From Chalciporus piperatus (taxonomy: Eukaryota; Basidiomycota; Agaricomycetes; Boletales; Boletaceae), in NCBI GenBank assembly GCA_038093975.1, contig JBBPTG010000106.1:24386-88385 (forward strand): a DNA stretch of 64,000 bases. Direction: 5' to 3'. Below the pieces are notes generated by a model. It worked only from the letters and a program-made list of their open reading frames with translations. It searched no databases and was not told the DNA's origin. The translations under genes and the position numbers were made by a program. Positions 12,029 to 25,150 of the stretch are shown piece by piece; position 1 is the stretch's first letter, and the number at the start of each line of letters is the position of its first letter.

Positions 12029-12690
12029 ATGCCGAAGGTACGTACTCAGAAAGCCCGCTCGATTACACCGATCAAATGGAACTGATTGCAATCATGTGCA
12101 CAGAACAAGGGAAAGGTTTGCCCTTCCTCTCGCATCCAGTTCGTTGCCACTCGCTCACCTTGGTTTCACAGGGAGGAAAGAACCGCAGACGTGGAAAAAA
12201 CGAGAACGAGGACGACAAGCGTGAACTTGTCTTCCGTGAAGACGGTCAAGAGTATGCCCAGGTCATAAAGATGCTTGGTAATGGTCGTCTAGAGGCCCAA
12301 TGTTTCGATGGTCAGAAGAGACTAGCACACATCAGAGGTAAAATGAGGAAGAAGGTGAGCACGAGGTGGTTGACCGTCCTTTCCAAAACTCTCACAATCA
12401 TATTTTCAGGTCTGGATCAACCAGGGTGACATCGTGCTGTTATCGCTCCGAGACTTCCAAGACGACAAAGCAGATGTTATCGTCAAATACACAGCTGATG
12501 AGGCTAGAAATCGCGAGTGATCCATCATTTCTCCCATCATTTGTCTCTGACTCCAGCTTTTTCAGTGAAAGCTTATGGCGAGCTCCCAGAGAGCGCCAAA
12601 ATCAACGAGACAGATACTTTCCCCGAAGAAGACGGCGAATGCACGTTTGAGTTCGGTGATGAAAGTGAACTCGACATCGACGATATTTAA
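12029..12690 (+). CDS. eIF1A: Translation initiation factor eIF1A
   Basis: OB-fold factor that binds the 40S A-site region and promotes scanning and start-codon choice. The spliced protein runs [20 protein letters not shown], then [20 protein letters not shown], the OB fold with [15 protein letters not shown] and [16 protein letters not shown], and ends in an acidic tail [14 protein letters not shown] typical of eIF1A. Five exons: 12029-12037, 12104-12115 (12-base microexon), 12172-12354, 12410-12512 and 12566-12690. The last intron (12513-12565) begins GCGAGT; no GT donor keeps the reading frame. N-terminal basic tail, OB fold and acidic C-tail are all present at normal length. Confidence 0.95.
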
Positions 12691-12966
12691 GAATATCCAT
12701 GCATCAAGACTTCCATGTCCCTGTAAGCCACTTCTTCCAACACTCTTCTGATCTTACCTTGGTTTCAGGTATCTTCCCCTGCAACCGTATTGTTTCTACT
12801 ATTAGTTCTCTCGTTTTGTTTTACTGCGAATGACCATGCATCCATAGATGTGACATTAGCAATCTGTCGCAGTGTGTCCCGGGGGTATCATAGTCTTGTC
12901 CAGTACATGCAGTCTTCTACACACCAACTCTCACACATTCTTTATCGTCCGACTCGTCCAAGTGAA

Positions 12967-13799
12967 TCACCTCATTAACAGCAGCGTTTGCATGTCAGGT
13001 ATACATCCCTTCTCTTTTGTAAGGTACTCGACGATATCCTGTGCTTTGCCCTTCACTGCCGCTCTCAGCATATCCTGAGTAATCTCAACCCTGTCCTCCA
13101 ACTTCCGTCGTTTCCCTTTCGCCTTGGTTTCCGAAGACGAATTCCCGCTGTCCTTCCTCTCGACAAGCATCCTGACTAGACTCAGGTCCTTCCGATGTAT
13201 AGCGATGAGCACAGGAAGATTACTTTTCCATGCTGGCGTAGCGCCATGCTCCAACAAAAACCGTACAAGAGGGACGAACCCAGCTTGTACAGCCTTGGTC
13301 AAAGCATACCCATCATGCGAATTGGCGTCCGGAGGGCTCCAAAATGGAGATGAATATAGATATCGAAGGAAAGGCATCGGAACGTCCTTGTCCGACCACT
13401 CCGTCGACTCGGCCTTGCGTACAAGGGAGCGAAACAATCGTCTCGGAAGTTCTGGACTGGGGTGTTTTCTTTCATGAACCCTCAGTCGGAAATACGCTTC
13501 GAGGACGGGTTGGTTGCATGTGGGATAGCGGAGCATTTTAGTGAGAACGATGTCGTCCCTGACTTGGGAGGATTTGATGCATGCGAAGAGGTAATGGGCG
13601 CGGTAGGATGGGGGAGAACCCTCGAAGATTTGATGGAGGGTTTTGCATGTTTGCGGGAGAGTGTGAGATATCGCAAAGAGTTGGATCTCGTAGAGTAGCT
13701 GTGTGGATGGAAGAGGCCAAAGGTCAGGATTTCTCGTAATGGGGAATCTTAATCAGGCCCTGTGCTTACTTCGACAGGTAAGGTTATGAGGGTGAGCAT
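12967..13799 (-). CDS. F-box-like/ankyrin-repeat protein
   Basis: A short first exon (MLTLITLPVE, 13799-13770) joins across a GTAAGC...ACAG intron to LLYEIQLFAISHTLPQTCKT. The LPVELLYEIQLFA start resembles a divergent F-box, as in many basidiomycete F-box/ankyrin proteins. Downstream is an ankyrin-like segment: DGYALTKAVQAGFVPLVRFL, LEHGAT, then VLIAIHRKDLSLVRMLVERK and, after a basic linker (KAKGKRRKL), DMLRAAVKGKAQDIVEYL. Reading is open from the second exon to a stop at 12967. Ankyrin repeats mediate protein binding; partner and role are unknown. It is convergent with eIF1A. Confidence 0.75.
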
Positions 13800-14238
13800 T
13801 CCCTGCATGAACTACTCACCCCAGTGTTCAAAAGCAGCGACGAGGGACAGGAGAGAGTTATCGGCAATAAATTGATGCAAAGAACATAGCAATATAAAGT
13901 TGACACGAGATGTATTGCGGTCTCCGCGATCCCATATGCATGCTGAGACCTGCGGGCAGGCGGTGATCGATGATTTCCGTATCTGTAACTATACCCCCTG
14001 ACTCTAACTTTCAAGTAGAACGGAAATCGAACAACGGTAATCGTAAGATCGTTAACGTGCATGATTGCTGAAATACAGCGTATTACCGTCAAATAGCTCG
14101 TTGTCAACATGTGTGTACAAGATCGAAACCCATCCAAAGTCATATCGCATGCGCCTTTGGCAAGCATTCCGCTCACCATGGCGTCTCTGATCGTAACCCG
14201 ACAAAAGAAAATGACAATCTGTATCATCAAGGTGATAC
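13800..14238. other. Intergenic between ankyrin gene and sugar porter
   Basis: About 440 bases upstream of the ankyrin gene and downstream of the sugar porter, both on the minus strand. The open frames here are extensions of the transporter's antisense and have no features of their own. Confidence 0.4.
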
Positions 14239-16481
14239 TCAAGCCTTCTCAGAATGGTCCTCCTTATGGTCGAGATGTTCTCCAAGCACCTGCTTAGCGT
14301 CAACTTCATCTCCGAAGATGATGGCCATATCCTCGAGCGATTTGCCTTCACGGAAGGTCAGCACGTGAAAACAAGAACAGCTCATGTTTCAACATGCCTT
14401 TGGTCTCAGGGAAGAAGGCAGCGATGATGACGAAATCCATTGCGTTCAGGCAAACGAAGAGCAGGTAAAATTTCCAGCCAACGTTGGCCATCCCGATCGG
14501 CGAAGTTTCGGAGAGGAGCACATTGAATAACCAACTTGAACAAGTGGCAACACTCGTGCCAATCGACCGTGTGCGAGTTGGGAAGACCTACAATGTCGAT
14601 CAGGTTAGAACGGGTACAGTGCAAACACCAAGACGATTTTACTCACTTCTGATGCAAGTACCCAACTAACGGGCCCGAAGCTCAGTGAGAAAATGATACT
14701 CATCAAGAAGATCATCGCGATGGCGCCTTTTTGAGCCATCAAATTCTGGTTTTCACCAGGAGGGAATGATGCGACCAAGGCAGAGAGGACGCTGAACAAG
14801 GCCACAAATGACGCAGCACCGAACATCAAGGGCTTCTTGCGACCGATCCAATCGAGGATGAAGATGATGAAACTACACATCTTCTTTAGCCACAACGGGA
14901 AGGAATCGGATAAAGATACATACAAGAGGTTCGCAATAGGTCCAATCGCCCCATAGATTCCTTGAACCAGAAGAGACTGTGCTGGAGTCAGGCCCAAAGA
15001 TTGGTACATCTGAGGTCCATAATAATTGATAACTTGAAAGGCATTGGTCAATACATACGGACCGTTCCCGAATAGAAACTTACCGTTGATGCCAGTAAAC
15101 TGAGTGAACGCTTGTACCCCAGCGGCAACCAGAGTCCTCCGCAGCATCGCAGGAGTGGCCCACAAATCGCTCACGCTTCGACTTCGAACAAGTGCATCAG
15201 CTTTGATTTGATCGCGCATCTGGGCGAACTCGTGGTCCGCTGCGCCCTTGGCCTCCGGGGTATCAATTCCATGTAATTTATAGACGACCTCGCGCGCTTC
15301 GTCCTCTCGGTTCATTTCAAGCAACCACCGCTAAGACTGTTGAGCATTAAGGATCGACCAAGGAAGAAACACATACCGGACTGTATGGCAGGAACTGAAT
15401 TCCTATCAACAGCATACCTGCCGGAATCATCTAGGAATGCACAGGTTTTGAGTATCCGCGCGGGAGCTCGTGTAGCAGACTCACCTGAAGACCCAATGGG
15501 AGTCTCCATGACACATTACCGTCCATGAAAGAACATCCATAACCAACCTAGATGTCTATTAGCTGCGTGCAGAGAATACAGTGAACAACTGCCTACCCAG
15601 TTAGCAACGATAAAGCCTAGTCCGATCATCTGCTGGTTCAGGCCAACCATGAAACCTCTGATCTTTGGAGGCGCAATCTCAGTCTACAGTCAAAAAGCAA
15701 TCAGCTTTCCTGATTGACAGATCGAAGAGATGTCGTTACGTTGTAAAGAGGGACCGTCATAGATAGGATTCTGGTGTGCAATTTCTTGAGGGGCTGAGAA
15801 TTGCTGGAGAGAGGAAGGCTACCTACCCAATAGCGACGCCCGCGACGATACGACCGATAAGCATACAGGCCAGGTTAGGTGCTCCTGATTGCATAGCGCA
15901 GCCCCAGAGTGCCCAAACAGCACCGAACTGAACGAAAGGGAGTAAGAGCAATCTGGACATCCGCAGTGCGATCCCTCACCTGTATAGTTCGCTTCCGCCC
16001 CCATTTATCATTCGTCCTGCCGATCTCAATCTCCTATTCTATGGATCCAGTGATCAACCTACCAAGCCGCACCTATCGCTCCAAAAAAACAGCCACCTAA
16101 AACCCTTTGTCTCGACGCCAAGTACACGTATGGAGTGTGGGTCACTCACCTGTAAATGTGGAAACCACTGCACCTAACAGAGCATTACTCGGGTTGTGAA
16201 AGAAGGTGTTGAATTGTTGAAGCGACTTGACGGAAGATATGATACCACTGCGTGATATCGTCAAAAACAAAGGGACCTTCGAGTGGCACGACAGCTTACC
16301 TGTCATAACTGCAGAATGGAAGGATTTTTTCAGCCTATCCGAAGCCTGACTTCGCAGTACTCCACATACCCGAAGAGAAACGCGCCTTTTTGACAGCTGA
16401 TATTAGCCAGTTCTTGGAAAGAGGGGTCATCTCACCAATGGCACTGAAGAGCGCTACGAAGATGTTATAAAACAGTCCCAT
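14239..16481 (-). CDS. MFS sugar porter (hexose-type transporter)
   Basis: Twelve-helix sugar transporter of the MFS sugar-porter family. The spliced N-terminus is MGLFYNIFVALFSAIGAFLF followed by GYDSGIISSVKSLQQF, the family's helix-1 signature. Later motifs are the loop 2-3 GRKR element, PLYNTEIAPPKIRG after helix 4, SPRWLLEMNREDEAREV (the PESPRWL motif) and AGVQAFTQFTGINGK on helix 7. DWIGRKKPLMFG follows, then FGPVSWVLASEV and a PETKG/EGKSLEDMAIIFGDEV tail. At least ten introns are needed; one bounds a 9-base exon at 16300-16308. The stop codon is at 14239-14241. The substrate is probably a hexose or related sugar, but cannot be fixed from sequence. The ATG at 16481 gives an unusually short cytosolic N-terminus, so an upstream exon is possible. 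Confidence 0.88.
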
Positions 16482-16992
16482 ACTATCTCAACGTGCCAGA
16501 GACTAGCGTCTCTACTTATATGAACTCGGAGAAACGACGGCAAGTGGTGAACCATACAACATGTGTGATCATGGGGCCCCCACGCAAATATCGTTCAGTG
16601 CTTCTGCCGGTGTCATTCAGCTCACCGTAACGCCCGGGCCGCCATTTCCGCGACTACTTACCGTAGGCGAGAGGAAGCTGCCTATTGGGGATCGTCGAAC
16701 GGTTTTCATTGCATCAAGAACTTGTTACTAGCGCTCGTTGCCACCCCCTTTGTCAAGACAGAGAGCCACAGGAATCATAGTGGAAGAAAGCAAACAATTC
16801 AGAAACATACGATGCTCTTGGAGAAAAATCGAAGTAAGTACAAGCAAAACCTTCCGTCTTTTGGGGGATATTCCCAGGAGTGGAGAGTCATGCTTTTGAC
16901 ACGCAGTCACGGATCCACAGAGCGTTTGCTTTGAAGGGTAACGTCATGGGAACGGTTTCAGTCACTCGGTTCGGCGAAATCGGGTACTGATA
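16482..16992. other. Intergenic, no gene seen
   Basis: About 510 bases between the 5' end of the sugar porter and the 3' end of the macro-domain gene. It should contain the transporter promoter. The plus-strand frame at 16722-16934 has no recognisable features. Confidence 0.4.
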
Positions 16993-18119
16993 TCAATCAT
17001 CGCTTGGTGGTTCGGCGGGCGGGAAGTAACAGGGGATAAGCTGCCTGAAGCATTCTTGATCAAAACGGTCTCGGGAACCAGAATAACGTAGACATACTGG
17101 TATACGGGCATGTTTTCGGGACCGAAAACCACAAAGATCACACGTTTAAGCTAAGATAAATCAATCCACCTTCCCCGTAATTCAATAATGGACCACTAGC
17201 ACTTACCTTTGCGCTGCCCTCCTCTTTCTCCAAAAAGTCCCGGACGGTTTTGAGTGCTACCTCTGTTGCATCTCTGATAGGATAGCAGTATACCCCGGTA
17301 GAGATGCTCGGGAAGGCCTATGACCCCCGCACGTCAAACCGAATAATTCGTAGATATGCGAGGCTTCCACACTTACGACGGTCTCGCAGTCGTTGTTTAC
17401 GGCTACTTGCAAACTGACTTTATAGCAAGACTCGAGTAGTTTCGCAGATTCTTCGCGCCGAGCATCATCGTACACTGGTCCGACTGCGTGGATGACATGT
17501 TTTCTGCGCCAATCACTTAGGCGATAATCCAACAGGTAATTTACTCACTTACGCAGGAAGTTCGTATCCACGAGTGATCTTGGCGTCTCCGGTGGCACAC
17601 CCATCCAACGTCTTACCTACGCCTCTGTATTAGAAAAAAGGCATTCCAGCGAGATTGGATATGTCATCTACATTCTTCCAAGAGACCTTTGCCAGCAGCA
17701 GCGTGGATTGCCCCATTGACTGTGGAGTTTAAGATTGTCAGGCTCGAGGAGGAGGAACATTAAAGTCTTCGTACTTCCACTGCCGCCTTCATTGATTGAG
17801 CAGATAAGCTAAGTTTACGGGAAATCTCTTGGGTAGAAGTCCGACGCACCATCCAGAGATGAGTTAGCTGCGTTGACGATCGCATCAACCGCGAGTTTGG
17901 TAATGTCTCCCTGGCTTTGGATGGGGAAAGAGCAAGTTGCAACCCGTTCAGATCAGGCACGATCGCCGCAATCGCATCCACTCACAAAAGAGATACTCGG
18001 TCCAGAGCTGTGCTTAGCGGTGGGTAGCGGACGTGTTCAGCCTCCGGGGCAGCACGCAGAGCTGCGCTGCAGTAGAGTTCGCCTATGGTAGGGATTTTGC
18101 TCAGCGAGACTGACTCCAT
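16993..18119 (-). CDS. Macro-domain ADP-ribose hydrolase-like protein
   Basis: Macro domain of the MacroD/YmdB type, which binds ADP-ribose and often removes it from proteins or hydrolyses O-acetyl-ADP-ribose. After a leader (MESVSLSKIPTIGELYCSAA), the spliced protein reads FQGDITKLAVDAIVNAANSS, the ADP-ribose pocket with the conserved asparagines, then a glycine loop and GAIHAAAGKGLLEECR. Next come KITRGYELPAKHVIHAVGPV and AFPSISTGVYCYPI, the diphosphate-binding loop, and a tail LIPCYFPPAEPPSDD. A 12-base exon at 17775-17786 encodes part of the glycine loop. The ATG at 18119 is the first in frame. All catalytic-loop elements look intact, so activity is likely. Confidence 0.9.
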
Positions 18120-18664
18120 GACTCTGAAGCAACTTGAACGGAATTGGCTTTGAGGTCGAGGTTGTACTTACTGGGGACTTACATGTTATTTATCTAGCCG
18201 GTGGCAATGCCATTTTCAGCAACTTTTCGGAGCCCCCCGTGTGGAACTTACGCGTTGATAAATCCAGAACTTTGTCGAGCGAGGTGTATTAGTAGTCTCC
18301 CCTAGACACACCCAAGAGTCGGGATGAAGACAGTCGTTCACCCTCCACTAGGGAGGTGTATGTACATACTACACGGAGATAGACTTAGATACGTATACAT
18401 GGAGGTTCTTAAATGGTTCGAGATACTTACTTCAGACCGCTGTTGAGGTCAAGTAACTTTGAGCAATAAATACATTATATGTGTTGCGAGTACATGTAGT
18501 GGTGTATGCGTAGACTGCCAGAATTTAAGCGAATGACAATGCTTATGCTCATACCTAGTCGAGGACCAGGGCGAATCCAAAGCGTGTGTGAATGAGGTGA
18601 TGTACATGAATGATTTCCTGGACAGCGTATGGCTAGAGAGGGTATGACTAATTTTGCAACCGAT
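18120..18664. other. Intergenic between macro and kinase genes
   Basis: About 545 bases covering the macro gene promoter and the kinase 3' end. It contains repeated short stretches such as ACTTAC and GTATGTACATAC but no gene that I can support. Confidence 0.4.
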
Positions 18665-20339
<1,675 letters not shown>

Positions 20340-21777
20340 GGCTCATTAAAGGGAGAGAGAAAGGAAAGTTAAAGGAGGGATTGGCGTATGACCGGCTCGA
20401 TGTATTTATTGACTTTTTGGAGAACAAGAGCGCATCAATTTGGCATGACCTTGCACCATCACGGTGGCTTTTATGTCCAACTGGGGAAGTCTTCTGTCTC
20501 ATAACACGCTCAGGCAGGCTCAGGCAGCCTTTGATTAACCACGTTGCGTGGGTCCGTCGCTAGAACGTGCTCTCTTGTTCTATAGCTGCTCAATGGTGGC
20601 TCAATGCATCCATTCTTCCATCCTTGACAGGTCTTGGACCATTCTGTTTCCGTAAGTTGTCCTCTCCTTCTTCGAGTTGACAAGTTTGCAGAATTCTATA
20701 CAAGGAATCACCGTCACAGCTGATTTGCGCAGACCCTTGCTTGGTCTTCGGTCCTGCTGCCAAACTCAGGCCGCAATATGTCTCCTCTAGTGTCTGAGCC
20801 ACACCACGGTTCTGAATCCAATTGGCCGCCGTTTTAACTACTCTCTGGAATCCGTTGGCCGGACCACCACACTGGACACCGTGCGGTCAGATGATGGGAA
20901 GAAGCCCTTGAAACTTCACAAAGTGCAATCGAGGTTGGTTTCTACTTTTTAGCTTGACGTGACACCACATCAGGTGTCCCGAAACAGATGACTATAGCCC
21001 TCAGCGGGGACTCGATCACGACGACATCTTGGCAATCCTTCTTGGAGCGTGAATGTGATAACCTGAATCAAGAAACAGCCAAGTGGTAAAGCGACTGACC
21101 ATTCGGTGGCTCTCATAACTTCGTGTGTTCCCTCTCATCGAGTGGACATCGAGGATGTGAAGGATGAGGACAGGGTCAATGTCGAGGAACCGGACGAGTC
21201 GGGTCAGGGTCGAGTGGGACGACGACAACGGGAAGATCAGGGACGATGAGGTCGAGGATTCGAGGACGGGGTATGGCCGAGTCACAGGAGTCAAAATGAT
21301 TCATCCGGGCAATCACTTGCGCGAGGAAGCAAAGGTGTCCTGAAGCCCGCTTTATTGTCACAGAGACTCAGGGAAGCACCAACGGATCGTCCTCATTAGT
21401 GAGGCAAAGACGAGTTGGAAGGGGCCCGGAAGTCAAAATACTCACTATCAAAGTACCTGACAGCGGCTCTAGATAAGAACGCGGGCAAACTGGTGAAAGA
21501 AGCCACCTCCAGTAGTACTTACCTCCCATGAGGTCGAACTCGTGGAGAGAAAGGCGCGGTTTGTGTGCACTCATGAAAGACATCCCAGGTCTCGACTGAG
21601 GAGTAACTTTTAAGACTGGGGATGGCTTTGACGGGGACTGGTACTTACTTAGCGTAGTTATTAGTTAACGTTCGAACGAGGGCTGTACTGTACCGTTTAC
21701 AGTAATTATGTAACCACGCTGCCTCGACAGTTCAACGCATCTACGAGTATCCTCCTGTCCTACACAAGTCTTGTACG
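20340..21777. other. Gene-poor interval upstream of the channel gene
   Basis: About 1.4 kb between the divergent kinase and channel genes. It includes a duplicated piece of the channel gene (listed separately) and otherwise only short frames without motifs. A low-complexity stretch rich in GACGAGG/GTCGAGG lies at about 21150-21270. Confidence 0.5.
20832..20998 (+). pseudogene. Partial duplicate of YVC1-like gene (exon plus intron)
   Basis: This stretch matches 22315-22489 of the channel gene over its whole length with scattered substitutions and small gaps. Shared blocks include ACTACTCTCTGGAATCC, AAGTGCAATCGAGGTTGG and GACACCACATNAGGTGTCCC, followed by GAAANAGATGNCTATAGC. It spans the 3' part of one exon, the whole intron and the start of the next exon. 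It therefore arose from DNA, not from a spliced transcript. The region corresponding to GATATAGTGGATGAAG of the functional copy is disrupted, so no protein is expected. Confidence 0.8.
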
Positions 21778-24700
21778 ATGGATTTTGAGGTCAGCTTGGA
21801 GGGCGAAGCTCCCCCCACTCAAGACTACTTGGCCACTGTCAAGGTGTTTCCATTAATCCCGTATTTGAAAAAGGACGTTACTGTAAGTCGTCTTCTCCAT
21901 GTTCCGAACTTCTTGTCCAAGTCTGTCAACTTTGCAGAGTTCTATAGGTTCGTGCGACCACAAAGAATCTTCCTCGTTGCTAATTTGTTCCGCACAGATA
22001 CCCCATTGACTTGGGAGTGAGTGTCGTGCCACGTACATTACTCGTCTTTGACCTTTATTACTATGATTACAGCCAGCTGACCGCCGCCGATGTCAATTTT
22101 GCCGTTGTGCGACCACTGGTCTTTAAGTATGCACGACTTCAGAACATGGCCGTGGTATACGCATGTTTGGTCGCTCGGTCCTACTTCCAAACCCAGTCCA
22201 CAATAGATCTGGCTCATTCCAGTGTCTTGACTTCACGAGCCACACTCTGTGAGATCATGGCACTGAAGCTTCTCAGTCACTTCGCGTCTAGCAAAGTCCA
22301 GTTAGTCGCCGTACTAACTACTCTCTGGAATCCATTGGCCGGGGCTCCACTGGATATAGTGGATGAAGTCAGGCAGGTAATGGGAAAAGAGGAAGCCCTT
22401 GAAATTTCACAGAGTGCAATCGAGGTTGGTTTCTACTTTTCATCTTTGATGTGACACCACATAAGGTGTCCCGAAATAGATGGCTATAGCAACAAAAGCC
22501 AAGGCTTTCCTCGCGTCCTCTGTTGTTCAAAATGTTGTCGATGATATCTATTCTGGACGAATCATCTTCACCGTTGTTGCAAACAGATCACTTGTCGCTG
22601 ACAACTACAAGCAACGTGCTATCGAGAGATATGATGTAAGGAAAGCACCCTTCCTTGACCATTACAGGTATGATCCCCTTTGTTCCTCTTATTCACCACT
22701 GACCTGTCCAGGTTGAGAGTCCCTCGTTACTCTAACATTCTTCACTTTCTAGACGTCGCGGTGCTTATTCTGACTTTCGTGCTCTGCTTGAGGAGTAGGT
22801 CAGCCGTTCAGTGTCAGGACCTGGGCTAATGCTGAGCAGCACAAAACCTCGCCGATGTGTCTACATGGGAGTTAGTCTTCCTCGTGTTTTCCGTGGCTTT
22901 CACCCTCCAGGAGTACGCGGCTACACAAGAACATGGCTGGCTCAGTGAGTCATCACCTCGGAGGATTTTCGGAGTGATATCAACTCACATTGTCGGGCAG
23001 TTTACATATCCAACGTGAGCCCTAAACGCGTATGCGTTCTTCGTGGCCTAATGTAATACCCGGCAGGTCTGGAATGCGTTCGACACCTCGTTTGTCATAA
23101 TATTTTTGGCGTATCTGGGGCTCCGCATGAAAGGGCTTTACTCCGGCGAAGGTTTGGAGCTTCATGCGCGTTGTATAGTTGGTGTCTCAACTGTCATCAG
23201 CTGAAACCTCACAATTGGCATTCGATCTATTGGCATGTGGCGCATGTATTCTTGTCCCACGGTGCGTCCTGTCGTTTTCGATCACGATGGCTGCAGAACC
23301 TATTCTTACGACTCCTGCTGGAAGCTTGGCTTTTTATGCTATTGTCAACAATGTCGTCGTCCTGTGAGTGCAAGTCACAAAGTGTAGATTGCCATGCTCA
23401 TTGACTCCAGCGCTCTACGAGCCATGATAGCCGAGTTTGTATTCTTTGTTTGCATTGCTGCGACGTGCTTTTCTGGTCTACTTTTTACCTTGTACTCACT
23501 TGGTGAGGACCGTTTGGCTGATGTTGCACCTACTCGCTGAAACAAATAGGATCGGCACAATCGGCACAATGGAGTGTCAAGAGCATTGCCTGGTTGATGG
23601 TACAGATCTGGTTCGGCAATACTAGCCTGAGTTTCGTGCAAGCCACGAGCTTTCATCCTGTCCTCGGCCCTATTCTTATGACCTGTTTCGCGGCATTGTC
23701 TAATACCCTCCTCTTGACGAGTATGTTAATTCGCTGTTAGTCCTACCCAAGCTGACCTTCACCCAGTTCTCATCTCAATTCTCTCCAATACGGCGGCGCG
23801 GATCGACTCCGTAAGTTCTTTCCTACCTTAAGGCCATGCTAATTGATAGGCATCTGTGAAAGAATGCGAACCAGGAGGTGAGATCAATGAATCGTCAATG
23901 GCACCTGACTTACCCGCAGAAAGTATCTGTTCCAACATACTATAGCCACTATCGAAGGGTGGGTTGAGTCATCCTGCGTTCTGGGGAAACGCTGACGAAG
24001 CCCCCAGAGTCAAATCAGATGCACTCTTTAGCTACCAGCCTCCCTTCAATATCCTTGCCTTTCTGATACTGAAGCCAGCAAGCTATATCCTGTCACCACG
24101 GGCACTGCATTCCGCCAACGTGTTTTTGATCAAACTAACTGTAGGTGCATCCCACACTGAGAGTGTCCCGTTGTTTATCTCCAAATTAGTCGTTCCCGAT
24201 TCTCATTGTCATTGCACTGTACGAGCGTCACCTTGCTTCTGGCCAGAAGATGAGAGAATCTACGAAAGAGAGAGTACATTCCTTCTATTCTCGCCTCCCA
24301 CGCCATATCAAGAACATACCGCTTGTTGAGTATTTGGTGGGGTCGAGGTCGACCGACTTATATGACGTTATCTTCGCGGTCGAGGATTCCCGGGATTTCA
24401 ACCTATTCCATGATTCTGGGAATGAAGATGAGGCGTTCCCATCGCATGTTCCTGCCTCAGCCTACCCAGAAACTCCGACCTCGCGATCATCCGCTCGTGG
24501 ACCGCCCACGTTCTTCGATACCCAACAGATCACACGTTCACCTCGTCGACGGAAAATCAGTAGTTTGGCACCTTTACAAGAAGTTTCTGGGAATGCAAAA
24601 GTCTTGCCTCTGGATGCAACAACCCCGCTCTCTAGACTCTTTACCCGACCGAAGCTAGTTGTTTCAGGTGACAGTGTTGACACTGAAGCTGCTGGTAATC

Positions 24701-24886
24701 TGCAGCGGCTGCAGGATTTGTTAGAGGAATGCCGGGAGCTTCCTGTTCATCGCCTCAAAGACGAGATGAAGGAGTTAAAGGTATGCGAATACAACGGCCT
24801 CGTCGATCAAACTAACATTTGCGAAGGAGCGACAGGCACGTATCGAGAATCTCTTGATAACTTTGACACGCAACATTCAGGGTTAA
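21778..24886 (+). CDS. YVC1: YVC1/TRPY1-like vacuolar cation channel
   Basis: Fungal TRP-type channel of the vacuole that releases calcium on osmotic or mechanical stress in yeast (family knowledge). The start MDFEVSLEGEAPPTQDYLAT leads to the N-terminal linker-helical region with a YPIDL-like segment, then ADVNFAVVRPLVFKYARLQN, VARSYF and WNPLAGAP. A highly conserved block before the channel reads ANRSLVADNYKQRAIERYDV then RKAPFLDHYRLRVPRY. Several hydrophobic exons follow (LAYFGLRMKG-like, FDLLACGACILVPR, NNVVVLALRAMIAEFVFF, IWFGNTSLSF), and a cytosolic tail contains SFYSRLPRHIKNIPLVEYLV and an acidic/serine segment. The tail finishes ERQARIESLITLTRNIQG after a final intron. Many short introns; the stop codon is at 24884-24886. 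Exon edges inside the membrane region are approximate. Confidence 0.87.
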
Positions 24887-25150
24887 AGGAGCTCGTTCGC
24901 GTAAACGCACGGTGTTTTGAATATCTGTTCGATAGCTTTTCGATGACCATCCGACGACCATCTCATATCATGTTGTTCATTATCACGCCTGTTACACATT
25001 CACATTTCTGTAATGTTATTTTGTTTCTGTGTCGAGCTCGAAAATCTCGACGTTCAAATTTGAGCTTAAATTGCTCTTGCAAGTCACGTGCAAGTTAGAA
25101 CGACGCGTTTCGTAGTGGTACCTTGTGCAACTTGACCACAACTTGGCCTG

